DNA of 36,018 nucleotides from Rhodospirillaceae bacterium (lineage in GTDB: Bacteria > Pseudomonadota > Alphaproteobacteria > Rhodospirillales > Rhodospirillaceae). The first letter of the stretch is position 1. Each line of letters opens with the position of its first letter. Location of the stretch: positions 1 through 36,018 of the forward strand of contig JAFGWD010000033.1 of the NCBI GenBank assembly GCA_016937315.1, read 5' to 3'. The position numbers and the translations under genes were made by a program. Shown piece by piece: positions 1 to 8,265 of this stretch. The notes below the pieces were generated by a model, which was not told where the DNA came from, made no database searches, and saw nothing but the letters and a program-made list of their open reading frames with translations.

Positions 1-20
1 GAAGGCGTTGAAAAGCTTGC

Positions 21-38
21 CCGTAGTCCCCGCTACGG
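21..38. repeat. Short hairpin repeat, REP-like, copy 1
   Basis: The sequence CCGTAG-TCCCCG-CTACGG forms a 6-bp perfect stem with a 6-nt loop. It lies in the intergenic stretch downstream of comM. A closely similar hairpin (CGTAG-TCCCTG-CTACG) occurs at 26682-26697 after parB, and both copies are followed by a related 'tc-cgct' stretch. Two copies in gene-free DNA suggest a dispersed palindromic repeat, but two are too few to define a family. Apart from this hairpin I see nothing in bases 1-109. Confidence 0.45.
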
Positions 39-109
39 TCTACGCTTTTCTCCTGTTCGGACGAACGAAAGCGCTCCGGCGCAACCGACGGGATTTATGA
101 GTTTACGTC

Positions 110-1633
110 CTAGCCCTTTGTATTCGATCGCAAGGAACGACGACGAAAGGACAAAGCTTCGGCAATATGAGGACGAGCCACACGATCTGTCCCCTCCAGA
201 TCGGCGATAGTCCGTGCCACCTTGATAACCCGGTGGTATCCCCGCGCCGATAGTTTGAAGACAGAGGCCGCTTCTGCCAAGAACACACGATCCGTCGCCT
301 CCAAGGGAACCAAATCGTCTAAGGCTCGGCCTTCCAAATCCGCATTCCGGCACAAACCCTCACGCCCAGCAAACCGTGCCGCTTGCCGTGCCTGTGCGAC
401 GGCCACCCGCGCAGCAACAACCGCCGAGGATTCTCCTGGCTGCAAGCCATCCAAATCCCACGGATCAACACGAGCAACCTCCACATGCAAATCGATACGA
501 TCCAGAAAGGGTCCCGATAAGCTGTTTTGATAATCCTCAGCACAGTGTGGCGCACGTCGGCACGCCAATGCCGGATCATCCAAGTGACCGCAACGGCATG
601 GATTCATTGCCGCCACCAATTGCACTCGCGCCGGGTACGTGACGTGGCGGTTGGCACGAGCCACCGACACCGTGCCGCTTTCCAAGGGCTGGCGCAGACT
701 TTCCAGGACCGCGCGAGGAAATTCTGGAACCTCGTCCAGAAACAGCACCCCCAAGTGCGCCAAAGAAACCTCTCCTGGGCGTGCTCTTAGGCCTCCACCA
801 ACCATGGCAGCGGTGGAACACGAGTGATGTGGCGTACGAAAGGGACGATGACGTAACAAGCCTCCGTCCGGCAGATCTCCAGCAATCGAATGAACCATGC
901 TGACATCCAGAGCCTCTTGCGGCGACAATGGCGGCAACAATCCCGGCAGGCGCCGCGCCAACATTGACTTTCCGGCACCGGGCGGCCCCACCATCAACAG
1001 ATTATGACCTCCGGCGGCGGCAATCTCCAACGCACGCTTTGCGGTTTCTTGCCCTTTGACATCGGCAAGATCAGGACCGGGTGGCGTTTCCGGCAAGGCA
1101 CCAGGCTGAGTCGGCGAAACCAGAAGATCGCCCTTCAAAAACCCAATCGCCTGCATCAAATCACCAAAGGCAAAGGTGTCGCCACCGCCAGCCCAGGCCG
1201 CCTCCGGCCCTTGGGAAAGAGGACAAATCAAACCACGATCATGGGCGTGCGCGGAAATCGCTGCGGGCAAAACCCCGGAAACAGCACTGATCCGCCCATC
1301 CAGGGACAATTCGCCCATTACCGTGTAATTGAGGACCTCCTCTGCTGGGATCAAATCCATCGCCGATAAAATACCCAGCGCAATTGGCAAATCAAAGTGG
1401 CTGCCTTCTTTCAGCACGTCGGCCGGGGCCAAATTGACGGTAATCCGTTTGGGCGGCAGACCCAGCCCAATAGCAATCAAAGCCGCACGAACCCGTTCCC
1501 GGCTTTCCGCCACCGCCTTGTCGGGCAACCCAACCACGGAAAATGCCGGCAAGCCACTGGCAATTTGCACCTGCACCTCGACCGGGCAAACTTCAATCCC
1601 TGAAAACGCTACCGTATGCACCACCGCAACCAC
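110..1633 (-). CDS. comM: YifB/ComM-family AAA+ ATPase (Mg-chelatase-like)
   Basis: This is a YifB/ComM protein. In naturally competent bacteria ComM is a hexameric helicase that promotes branch migration during integration of transformed DNA; in other bacteria the role is less clear. The N-terminal ChlI-like region contains VNLAPADVLKEGSHFDLPIAL. The Mg-chelatase AAA+ core follows, with Walker A VGPPGAGKS and Walker B VLFLDE, then the family motif FRTPHHSCS and a Cys-containing NPCRCGH segment. The C-terminal helical domain ends in SFRRR. The open frame extends to a TTG at 1681. I prefer the GTG at 1633, which gives MVAVVHTVAFSGIEV, the usual family N-terminus, and about 507 residues, the usual length. 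It lies downstream of gshB on the same strand and may be co-transcribed with it. The exact start is uncertain. Confidence 0.93.
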   Translation of the reverse strand: MVAVVHTVAFSGIEVCPVEVQVQIASGLPAFSVVGLPDKAVAESRERVRAALIAIGLGLPPKRITVNLAPADVLKEGSHFDLPIALGILSAMDLIPAEEVLNYTVMGELSLDGRISAVSGVLPAAISAHAHDRGLICPLSQGPEAAWAGGGDTFAFGDLMQAIGFLKGDLLVSPTQPGALPETPPGPDLADVKGQETAKRALEIAAAGGHNLLMVGPPGAGKSMLARRLPGLLPPLSPQEALDVSMVHSIAGDLPDGGLLRHRPFRTPHHSCSTAAMVGGGLRARPGEVSLAHLGVLFLDEVPEFPRAVLESLRQPLESGTVSVARANRHVTYPARVQLVAAMNPCRCGHLDDPALACRRAPHCAEDYQNSLSGPFLDRIDLHVEVARVDPWDLDGLQPGESSAVVAARVAVAQARQAARFAGREGLCRNADLEGRALDDLVPLEATDRVFLAEAASVFKLSARGYHRVIKVARTIADLEGTDRVARPHIAEALSFRRRSLRSNTKG

Positions 1634-1725
1634 GTCCGCTGCCCCCAAAGCTTGCCGCGAGGGTTTCAACAGACCACTCAATGCCCGTGATGGTCAAGAG
1701 AGCAAAGCGAAAACTGTCGTTGCCT

Positions 1726-2679
1726 TTAAGTGCGCGTTGCCGTGTATTTCGCCTCGATCGCATCCCATATCCGGGCCGCCAGATTGGTTTTATCAAAACG
1801 ACCAATTTCCTGAATGCCCGTCGGGGATGTAACATTTATTTCGGTAACGTAATTACCGATCACGTCCAGACCCACAAACAATAAGCCCCGCGCCTTCAAA
1901 ACCGGGCCAATGCGGCGACAAATATCATGGTCACGCTTCGTCAGAACGGCTGGCTCGGCGCGGCCCCCAACGTGCATGTTGGATCGTGCGTCACCATCCT
2001 TTGGCACGCGATTGAGCGCACCCGCCGCTTCGCCATCAATCAGGATGATGCGTTTGTCGCCCTCACGGACGGCAGGCAAATACGTTTGGATCATCAAAGG
2101 CTCAAGCGTGTTCACGAAAAACATATCGAGCAAAGCGCCCAGGTTTTCATCATCGGGCCGCAAATGAAACACCCCAGCACCGCCATTACCAAACAGCGGC
2201 TTAAGAATAATGTCGCGGTGTCGCGCACGAAAATCGCGAATAGCCTCCGGATCGGCGGAAATCAAGGTTGGTGGCATCAAGTCCGGAAAATCTGTCACCA
2301 ATATTTTTTCCGGCGCATTACGGACCCCTGCCGGATCATTAACGACCAAGGTTTTGGGGTGGATATGGTCAAGAATATGAGTGGTGGTGATGTATGTCAG
2401 ATCGAACGGTGGGTCTTGGCGCAGCAGCACCACGTCCATTTGGGCAAGATCAATGGGCTCCCGCGCACCAAAGCAAACATGATCGCCCCGAACCCGCTGA
2501 ACGTTCATGGCATGGCCAACTGCGGAAACCCGCCCGTCTTCCAGCCGCAAGGTTCGGGGAAGATAATGGAACAAACTATGCCCCCGCCGCTGTGCCTCTT
2601 CGGCAAGAGCAAAGCTGGAATCCGCATCAATATTGATGCCTTCCATGGGGTCCATTTGCAGGGCGACCGTTAAGGCCAT
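1726..2679 (-). CDS. gshB: Glutathione synthetase
   Basis: Glutathione synthetase joins gamma-glutamylcysteine and glycine with ATP, the second step of glutathione synthesis in the cytoplasm. The protein of 317 residues has the usual length and the ATP-grasp layout. It shows the N-terminal MDPMEGINIDADSSFALAEEA, then LLRQDPPFDLTYITTTHIL, the glycine-rich loop KPLFGNGGAGVF, and the C-terminal ligand-binding VGLDVIGNYVTEINVTSPTG. The frame is open for 47 more codons upstream, but the ATG at 2679 is preceded by a good Shine-Dalgarno sequence (GGAG, 9 nt spacing) and matches the family start, so I chose it. In related genomes gshB lies beside yraN and rsmI. Here a diguanylate cyclase gene and a BON lipoprotein gene separate them. 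Confidence 0.96.
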   Translation of the reverse strand: MALTVALQMDPMEGINIDADSSFALAEEAQRRGHSLFHYLPRTLRLEDGRVSAVGHAMNVQRVRGDHVCFGAREPIDLAQMDVVLLRQDPPFDLTYITTTHILDHIHPKTLVVNDPAGVRNAPEKILVTDFPDLMPPTLISADPEAIRDFRARHRDIILKPLFGNGGAGVFHLRPDDENLGALLDMFFVNTLEPLMIQTYLPAVREGDKRIILIDGEAAGALNRVPKDGDARSNMHVGGRAEPAVLTKRDHDICRRIGPVLKARGLLFVGLDVIGNYVTEINVTSPTGIQEIGRFDKTNLAARIWDAIEAKYTATRT

Positions 2680-2984
2680 AATCTCATTCTCCTTCTCGGG
2701 ACAACACACCAAGGACATAGGGCATCCTACCTCCGGCATCCAGACGGAAAGCCGTTCTTTGACTTTTTGCCGCCATTCGGGTTGGTCTTCCTTCAAAAGG
2801 AGGACATAGGGTGTCCCCATATATACAAATGATTATGAAATGTTTGTTGGTATTCATCCGTAAAATTTTTCGAAATTTCTGGATATGTAAAAGATAAGAT
2901 CATATCTTAACCCATACTGACGGAGATCAATTTTCTAAAAGGCGCGGCCAACCCTCGCTAAAAAGGGCAGAGGACAAACAAACA
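2680..2984. promoter_or_regulatory. Divergent intergenic region, gshB / diguanylate cyclase
   Basis: About 305 bases separate two divergent genes, so promoters for both should lie here. The part near gshB is of ordinary composition and happens to be open in the gshB frame, but it shows no recognisable domain. Bases about 2820-2940 are AT-rich. They contain an inverted repeat AAGATA-AGATCA-TATCTT (2891-2908), a possible operator or promoter-associated hairpin. I could not assign -35/-10 elements with confidence. Confidence 0.4.
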
Positions 2985-4361
2985 GTGTTCACTGGTTTTA
3001 ATAACAATCGAAAAAACAAACTATTACTTCATAAATTAGATGAAAGAGGATACATTCTCGACGTCAATTCCAATTGGCGAATTGTACTTGGATATGCTCC
3101 AGAAGATTGTATTGGCCGTCATTTCTGTGAATTTACGGATCAATGCCATAAACCCACGGTTATGACCTTTCTTCAACGCTTACATGAAGATGGGTCTTCT
3201 CCCTTTCTACCCATCACCCTCCGCAGCAACTCTGGAGGGTCTATTGGTGGACTTTTAATTGCACAGCCGCACTCCCCCGAATCCAGGGACGGATATGCTT
3301 GCGAGCTTTGGACCATGGAAGGCTTTGCCCGTGCGGTGTTCTTGGCGCGGACCCATGCAAAAAGACAACGCGCCAACGACATCGTCGTCCGCACCCTTTC
3401 CGCCCTTACGGAACTCTTGGCAAGGTCCACGGGTCTGTCATCGTTTTGGCGCGATCTCGGTTCGCTAATGGAGGCGATTTCAGGGATCAAACAGGTCCTT
3501 ATTGAACACCCCATACCTGACCCTTCAAACGGCTGGCCTCCCGATTTAACACCGGAATTGCGCCGCGTTTTCCGCTCTTCTCATGAAACCGGGGCTGCGG
3601 TTTTTGACCCACGGGCTTGCACCGAAACGACCTCGCGTTTACGTACCGTTTCCGGGACCAATACCCTTTTGATTCTGTGGGTCCTCGACGAATCCATGCC
3701 AAGCCTGCGCCGTTATATCGTCGTCGTTCTGCCCCAGGATTTGGCTTTACGAGGTGCATGGGAGAAACAAGCGCCAAATTTTGCCCGCGCTATTGCCAAC
3801 GCTCTCTCTTGTTTGACAGCCTGGGAACATCAATCCGAAATGTTACACAAGGCACATACTTTATCCGTGACCGACCCTTTAACGCGGGTTTTCAATCGTT
3901 ATAAATTGGAAGAGGTTCTCTCTTCCGAAGAACACCGAGCTCGCCGGTATGGCACCTGCTTTTCTGTCATCATGGCCGACATTGACCTCTTTAAGACCAT
4001 TAACGACACCTACGGTCACCCATCCGGTGACCGTGTGTTGGAGAAAATTGCCGCTGAAATGCGCCTATCGACCCGTAGCACCGACGTGGTTGGTCGTTGG
4101 GGCGGAGAAGAGTTTCTGATCGTCTGCATTCATACCCGCTTGCACGAAGCCTTCAATATGGCAGAGATTTTACGGCAACGAATTGCTAAGTGCGTCTTTG
4201 CCGGGATCGGGTCTGTCACCGTCAGCTTCGGGATCTCCGCTTTTGAAGACGGAGACACCGCAAGCCACGTCATCGCCCGTGCCGATGCCGCCCTTTATGC
4301 CGCCAAACGTCAAGGCCGCAATCGCGTTTGCCAAAAAGAGCGGGGATCTTCCCTGCAATAA
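2985..4361 (+). CDS. PAS/GGDEF diguanylate cyclase
   Basis: A predicted diguanylate cyclase that makes cyclic di-GMP from two GTP. Residues about 15-95 look like a PAS sensor (LDERGYILDVNSNWRIVLGYAPEDCIGR is typical PAS text). The middle, about 130-280, has the size and pattern of a GAF-like domain but no clear motif. The C-terminal 165 residues are a GGDEF domain with SVTDPLTRVFNR, DIDLFKTINDTYGH and an active-site GGEEF at 373-377. An RSTD at 364-367, five residues before the active site, is the product-binding inhibitory I-site. No membrane segment is seen, so it should be cytoplasmic. The start is GTG at 2985, with AGAGGA about 10 nt upstream. It converges on the BON lipoprotein gene and sits inside an otherwise conserved gshB-yraN-rsmI neighbourhood, so it may be a later insertion. 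Confidence 0.9.
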   Translation: MFTGFNNNRKNKLLLHKLDERGYILDVNSNWRIVLGYAPEDCIGRHFCEFTDQCHKPTVMTFLQRLHEDGSSPFLPITLRSNSGGSIGGLLIAQPHSPESRDGYACELWTMEGFARAVFLARTHAKRQRANDIVVRTLSALTELLARSTGLSSFWRDLGSLMEAISGIKQVLIEHPIPDPSNGWPPDLTPELRRVFRSSHETGAAVFDPRACTETTSRLRTVSGTNTLLILWVLDESMPSLRRYIVVVLPQDLALRGAWEKQAPNFARAIANALSCLTAWEHQSEMLHKAHTLSVTDPLTRVFNRYKLEEVLSSEEHRARRYGTCFSVIMADIDLFKTINDTYGHPSGDRVLEKIAAEMRLSTRSTDVVGRWGGEEFLIVCIHTRLHEAFNMAEILRQRIAKCVFAGIGSVTVSFGISAFEDGDTASHVIARADAALYAAKRQGRNRVCQKERGSSLQ

Positions 4362-4371
4362 GCCGTGCCTT

Positions 4372-4977
4372 TTATGGCCGTGTTTGCACGCGAATATAGT
4401 CTGTAATCTTCCGCACCCCGGAAATGGTCCGAGCATGAGCCAAAACCCGCTGCTTCTCACCCTCATCCTGGGCAATTCCCAAAAGATAAAGCGTGTGTGC
4501 GGAAGCATCGATGTCGTAGTTCAGCGACAAAATACTTTTATCCATGAAAATGGACTTACGCATTGCAGAAATGATTCCGGCGTCATCGGCATAGTCCGCC
4601 AATCCGGCTTCCGGATCAACGCGAATGTGGTCATAAACATCCCCGACACCATCCACACCGCGCACCATGGCAACGCCATCGCGATGCATGGTTTCATCAG
4701 AAACAGTGCCGGTCAGAACCACCCGACCTTCATGAATCAAAAGCCCCACACCACTATAAGCAAAGGCATCACGCTTAACCCACGCCGCATTGATCTCGGC
4801 ACGGATACGCACATCGGAAGCCGTGCCGCCAACGCCGCGTTCATCCACCGCTGCCGTTCCCATAGTCGCCCCAACCCCAGCCAGAACGCCAATCGGAGAA
4901 CACGCGGACAGGCCCAAAACAACCGCTATACCGACAACAACAGAATGCAACGCGGAAAATCGGAAAGGCATCTTCAT
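4372..4977 (-). CDS. BON-domain lipoprotein (OsmY/DolP-like)
   Basis: An exported lipoprotein of 201 residues. The N-terminus has basic residues, a hydrophobic stretch (VVVGIAVVLGL) and a lipobox LSAC with the lipidated Cys at about residue 26. Two BON domains follow. The first covers about 53-120 (VRIRAEINAAW...VVLTGTVSDE...VDGVGDVYDHIRV). The second covers about 130-200 (ISAMRKSIFMDKSI...LYLLGIAQDEGEKQRVLAHARTISGVRKITDYI). BON domains bind phospholipid membranes; DolP in Escherichia coli has the same lipoprotein-plus-two-BON design and supports outer-membrane integrity. The neighbouring yraN-rsmI-lppC cluster matches the E. coli rsmI-lpoA-yraN-diaA-dolP region, which supports a DolP-type role. 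The stop lies 10 bp from the stop of the converging diguanylate cyclase gene. Confidence 0.85.
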   Translation of the reverse strand: MKMPFRFSALHSVVVGIAVVLGLSACSPIGVLAGVGATMGTAAVDERGVGGTASDVRIRAEINAAWVKRDAFAYSGVGLLIHEGRVVLTGTVSDETMHRDGVAMVRGVDGVGDVYDHIRVDPEAGLADYADDAGIISAMRKSIFMDKSILSLNYDIDASAHTLYLLGIAQDEGEKQRVLAHARTISGVRKITDYIRVQTRP

Positions 4978-4989
4978 TTTTGGACTCCG

Positions 4990-5376
4990 TCATGATGGAT
5001 TCGTACGCCAAGCATCAACCAAATGCAGAGGCCAGCGCCCAGGCACAATGATGATGACGTCGAACCGGAGATCACAAGTGGCATACTTCGGTTGATTTTT
5101 TATAAATCTTTCAGCCGCACGCGCCAGCCGTTCCTGTTGCCTCTCTGAAACCGCGTACAAACCCGCTTCCACACTGGGGCGGGCCTTGATTTCGACAAAG
5201 GCAAGGAGACAGCCGCGCCGTGCCACCACATCTATTTCCCCGGCTTTACTTCCACGAGGCGACGGGACTCGACGGCCGATGATCTGGTAACCCTTTGCCC
5301 GCAACAGCCAAACAGCCACGGTTTCCGCCCAAAGCCCGCGTTTATGACTGGCCCGGCCGGACTCTGCACGGATCAT
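4990..5376 (-). CDS. yraN: YraN, UPF0102 endonuclease-like protein
   Basis: A 128-residue protein of the YraN/UPF0102 family, which has a restriction-endonuclease-like fold and no settled function. Family motifs visible are GLWAETVAVWLLRAKGYQIIGRRV near the start, the acidic-lysine core GEIDVVARRG...LAFVEIKAR (the E/D...ExK nuclease-like signature), and RLARAAERFI before the C-terminal strand CDLRFDVIII. The frame begins one codon earlier with TTG, but ATG at 5376 follows GGAGG at suitable spacing. Its first base is the last base of the rsmI stop (TGATG), so the two are translationally coupled. The rsmI-yraN pairing is conserved in proteobacteria. Confidence 0.92.
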   Translation of the reverse strand: MIRAESGRASHKRGLWAETVAVWLLRAKGYQIIGRRVPSPRGSKAGEIDVVARRGCLLAFVEIKARPSVEAGLYAVSERQQERLARAAERFIKNQPKYATCDLRFDVIIIVPGRWPLHLVDAWRTNPS

Positions 5377-6269
5377 CAATCCTCCGCCTCCCGCAGAGCA
5401 AGGCCTCGGGCATAAAGCCCCTTTCTCGACGCACCGGAAGCCGCAGCTACAGTGGCAGCGGCATCCTTGATCGACAGGGTTTTCAGCGCCTCAATCAGGG
5501 CCGCATCCAGAGCCGTATCGCTCCATGCCATATCCTCGGCAGATGGGGGCGCAATCACCAAAACAACTTCCCCTTTTGGAGTCTCCGCTTCGGCATAGCG
5601 GCGGACAAGATCTTCCACCTTGCCGGTTACGGCTTCCTCAAACAATTTGGTCAATTCACGGCAAACCGCAGCCTCGCGCCCAGGCAAAATATCTGCGACA
5701 TCGGCCAATAATCCAGCCAACCGCCGGGGGGATTCGTAAATCACCACCGTTGCACGTACGCCTGCAATTTCCGCCAGTTGCGTGCGTCGCGCATGACTTT
5801 TCGGCGGCAAAAACCCCAAAAACAAAAACCGATCTGTTGGTAACCCTGCGACCACCAAGGCCGACAACAGCGCCGAAGCACCAGGCAGTGCGGTAACCGC
5901 CAGGCCAGCAGCACGACAAGCCCGCACCAACTTAAATCCAGGATCAGAAATCAACGGTGTCCCTGCATCGGAAACCAAGGCCACAGATTGTCCGGCGGCA
6001 ATCCAGTCCATAATTCTTGGGCGCATAGACTCTGCGTTATGATCGTGATAGGCGGTAAGGGACCGTGACAAGCCGTACAAGCCCAACAGCTTGCGGGTCA
6101 CGCGTGTATCCTCACACAACAGCCGGTCAGCATGGGCCAAAACCTCCAACGCACGCAAAGTCATATCGCCACGGTTTCCGATCGGGGTCGCAGTGATGTA
6201 GAGTGCAGGAGCAAGCGCGTTTTCCTCGGGCACGGATTCAATCGGATCTGGAGAAGACGCACGGACCAT
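5376..6269 (-). CDS. rsmI: 16S rRNA (cytidine1402-2'-O)-methyltransferase
   Basis: RsmI methylates the ribose 2'-OH of C1402 in the decoding centre of 16S rRNA, using S-adenosylmethionine. It belongs to the tetrapyrrole-methylase fold. Motifs visible are LYITATPIGNRGDMTLRALE, the CEDTR signature, and SDAGTPLISDPG (residues about 100-111), followed by the mid-domain GASALLSALVVAGLP and FLGFLPPK. Using ATG at 6269 the protein has 297 residues, close to the family norm. The frame is open to 6344, but that would overlap the start of the divergent lppC-like gene. yraN follows with a one-base overlap. Confidence 0.95.
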   Translation of the reverse strand: MVRASSPDPIESVPEENALAPALYITATPIGNRGDMTLRALEVLAHADRLLCEDTRVTRKLLGLYGLSRSLTAYHDHNAESMRPRIMDWIAAGQSVALVSDAGTPLISDPGFKLVRACRAAGLAVTALPGASALLSALVVAGLPTDRFLFLGFLPPKSHARRTQLAEIAGVRATVVIYESPRRLAGLLADVADILPGREAAVCRELTKLFEEAVTGKVEDLVRRYAEAETPKGEVVLVIAPPSAEDMAWSDTALDAALIEALKTLSIKDAAATVAAASGASRKGLYARGLALREAED

Positions 6270-6307
6270 GACAATAGCTTTCGATTTCAGACGGGACGGA
6301 ACGGGAC

Positions 6308-7720
6308 ATGAACGGCATAAACAATAAAGCAGAGACTCTACCACCCGTTTTTCTTGGTTATAGCACGTCCGCGAACCCTTCTGTCCTCAGGAAACCGCGT
6401 CGGCGCTGGGGTGTCTTGCTCCTTGCTTCCATGGTTCTGACACTAACGGCCTGCGACAAAGGCCACGCCCCGGTTTTTGTCGGCTCACAATCAGCCCCGA
6501 TGAAAACCGAAACACAAACGCCGCCATCGCAATATCCCTTGCAGCAAGCCGCATTGCCGCCTCAAGACACCTTACACGCAACACAGCCGATCTCGCGGGA
6601 GGCTCGTGTTGGTGTCCTGTTGCCTCTATCCGGAGACGCCGCTGCGGCGGGTCAAGCCTTACGTAATGCCGCCCTGTTGGCACAGTTCGAAGTCGCTAAC
6701 CCCAACTTGATCCTGCAATTTTATGATACGCACGGAACCCCAGAAGGGGCACACGACGCCGCTCTTCAGGCCAAGGATCAAGGCGCGGAATTGTTTATTG
6801 GTCCGCTGTTTTCTCAATCGGTCATTGCGGTTACATCCGTGGCACAGTCCGCCGGAATTCCTGTGCTGTCTTTTTCCTCGGATTCCATGGCGATTTCCAA
6901 CAATGTCTTTGTCACGGGATTTTTAATCCAGCCACAAGTTGAGCGTGTGGTTGCCTTTGCCGCAGAACAGGGATTGCGCCGCTTTGCCATTCTGGCACCG
7001 TCCACACCCTATGGCCAAGCCGCTGTCGATGCGGCCCAAGGGGCGGTGGATCGCGTCGGGGGCGTGATGGTTCGCCGTGCCTTTTTTGATCCCGCAAAGG
7101 CAAACTTCTCTCCCGTTATCAAAGATCTAACGGTTTACACACGGCGCAAGGCGGCGTTGGTGGCAGAAAAGGCAAAACTGGCCCACGCCACGGATCCAGC
7201 CTCCATTGAGGCCCTGAAGCGGTTGGAAAAACAAGATACTCTCGGCGATGTGGACTTCGATGCTTTGCTCTTGCCAATGGCCGGAACCTCTCTCCGGCAA
7301 GTGGTTTCCTTGCTGAAGTTTTATGATGTCGACCCCAAGCAAGTGAAGTTCCTGGGCCCCCTGCTGTGGCAAGACGAAGCCCTGAGCTCTGAGCCTGCGC
7401 TTGTTGGGGCATGGTTCCCTGCCGCCTCGCGGGTTGGATACGAACACTTCGTCGCCCGTCACACCGAAATCTATGGTCACCCTCCAACACAAATCGGCTC
7501 TTTAGCCTATGACATGGTGGCTTTGGCCGCCGCGCTATCGCGGCAATCCGCCACGCCCTGGCGCTACCTGACCGCAAACGGAGGGTTTATCGGAGTCAAC
7601 GGCGCGTTCCGTCTTAACCCTGACGGGCGCGTTGAACGCATGTTGGCGATTGATGAAGTCACCCGCAGCGGCAACCGTGTAGTTTCTCCTGCACCCACCC
7701 GTTTCGCTCAAGACAATTAA
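6308..7720 (+). CDS. LppC/LpoA-like penicillin-binding protein activator lipoprotein
   Basis: An exported lipoprotein of 470 residues. The N-terminus is unusually long, but it contains a hydrophobic segment RRRWGVLLLASMVLTLTAC that ends in a lipobox (LTAC). After a Pro/Gln-rich linker comes a type I periplasmic-binding fold from about residue 98: VGVLLPLSGDAAAAGQALRN, FIGPLFSQSV, VLSFSSDS, FAILAPSTPYGQAAVDA. This is the LppC/LpoA family. In E. coli LpoA activates the peptidoglycan synthase PBP1A from the outer membrane; whether this holds in alphaproteobacteria is not established. It is divergent from rsmI with under 40 bp between starts. Its stop overlaps the stop of the next, converging gene within TTAA. 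Confidence 0.85.
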   Translation: MNGINNKAETLPPVFLGYSTSANPSVLRKPRRRWGVLLLASMVLTLTACDKGHAPVFVGSQSAPMKTETQTPPSQYPLQQAALPPQDTLHATQPISREARVGVLLPLSGDAAAAGQALRNAALLAQFEVANPNLILQFYDTHGTPEGAHDAALQAKDQGAELFIGPLFSQSVIAVTSVAQSAGIPVLSFSSDSMAISNNVFVTGFLIQPQVERVVAFAAEQGLRRFAILAPSTPYGQAAVDAAQGAVDRVGGVMVRRAFFDPAKANFSPVIKDLTVYTRRKAALVAEKAKLAHATDPASIEALKRLEKQDTLGDVDFDALLLPMAGTSLRQVVSLLKFYDVDPKQVKFLGPLLWQDEALSSEPALVGAWFPAASRVGYEHFVARHTEIYGHPPTQIGSLAYDMVALAAALSRQSATPWRYLTANGGFIGVNGAFRLNPDGRVERMLAIDEVTRSGNRVVSPAPTRFAQDN

Positions 7721-8250
7721 CTGCGGTGCACAAACGCATCCACCACATCCTTCGGAAGAGGATGATACCCATTGACCGGACGTGGCGCAGCGTGGTGTCC
7801 GGTTTCTGGGGTTAAAACAATATGCACATCTGGCAGAGCAAGACAGGTCTTCACATCAAGAACATCGTCCGTATGCACATCACTTGGCCAATTTTGGAAT
7901 AACTGTTCCTTTGCCCGCGCCTTGGCCGCATCTGCCGAAGCCGCAACAAAAAATCCAGAAGCATGGATCTCTGCAAAGCAGCCATCTGCATACGCCCCAA
8001 GATTTACAAAAAACAATTTCTGGTCCTCTGTTGGCACGGCCTCAGACAAGGAGACCCTGTATCCATCGGCATGAGTCACGGCGATCCAAGAATCGATATG
8101 CAGGCGCTGCGGCTGCCCAAACCACTGGCTTAACAGCTGGTCATAGGTTGCCGTAATGTCTTCCCCAACGACAAAAACCGTATCATGTAGTTCCGTATGG
8201 CCTTTCGGCGCACGGCCACCTAAACAAACCGCAAAAAGCGTCATAGTCAT
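7717..8250 (-). CDS. DUF1543 family protein
   Basis: A 177-residue protein resembling the DUF1543 family, whose function is unknown. Typical text is LFAVCLGGRAPKGHTELHDTVFVVGEDI near the start and LHIDSWIAVTHADGYRVSL in the middle, followed by LFFVNLGAYADGCFAEIHASGFFVAAS. No signal peptide, membrane span or catalytic motif is seen. The frame opens at a TTG at 8265, but ATG at 8250 has GGAG 9 nt upstream, so I chose that. It follows hemW on the same strand with almost no gap. It converges with the LppC-like gene, and the two stop codons share the bases TTAA. Confidence 0.8.
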   Translation of the reverse strand: MTMTLFAVCLGGRAPKGHTELHDTVFVVGEDITATYDQLLSQWFGQPQRLHIDSWIAVTHADGYRVSLSEAVPTEDQKLFFVNLGAYADGCFAEIHASGFFVAASADAAKARAKEQLFQNWPSDVHTDDVLDVKTCLALPDVHIVLTPETGHHAAPRPVNGYHPLPKDVVDAFVHRS

Positions 8251-8265
8251 TGAACCACGCTCCAA

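Noticed and set aside
1927..2673. 248-codon frame antisense to gshB
   Set aside because: It is a shadow of a well-supported gene; its text has no domain pattern.
2680..2820. 47-codon N-terminal extension of gshB
   Set aside because: The family start and a good Shine-Dalgarno sequence are at 2679, and the extension has no recognisable domain.
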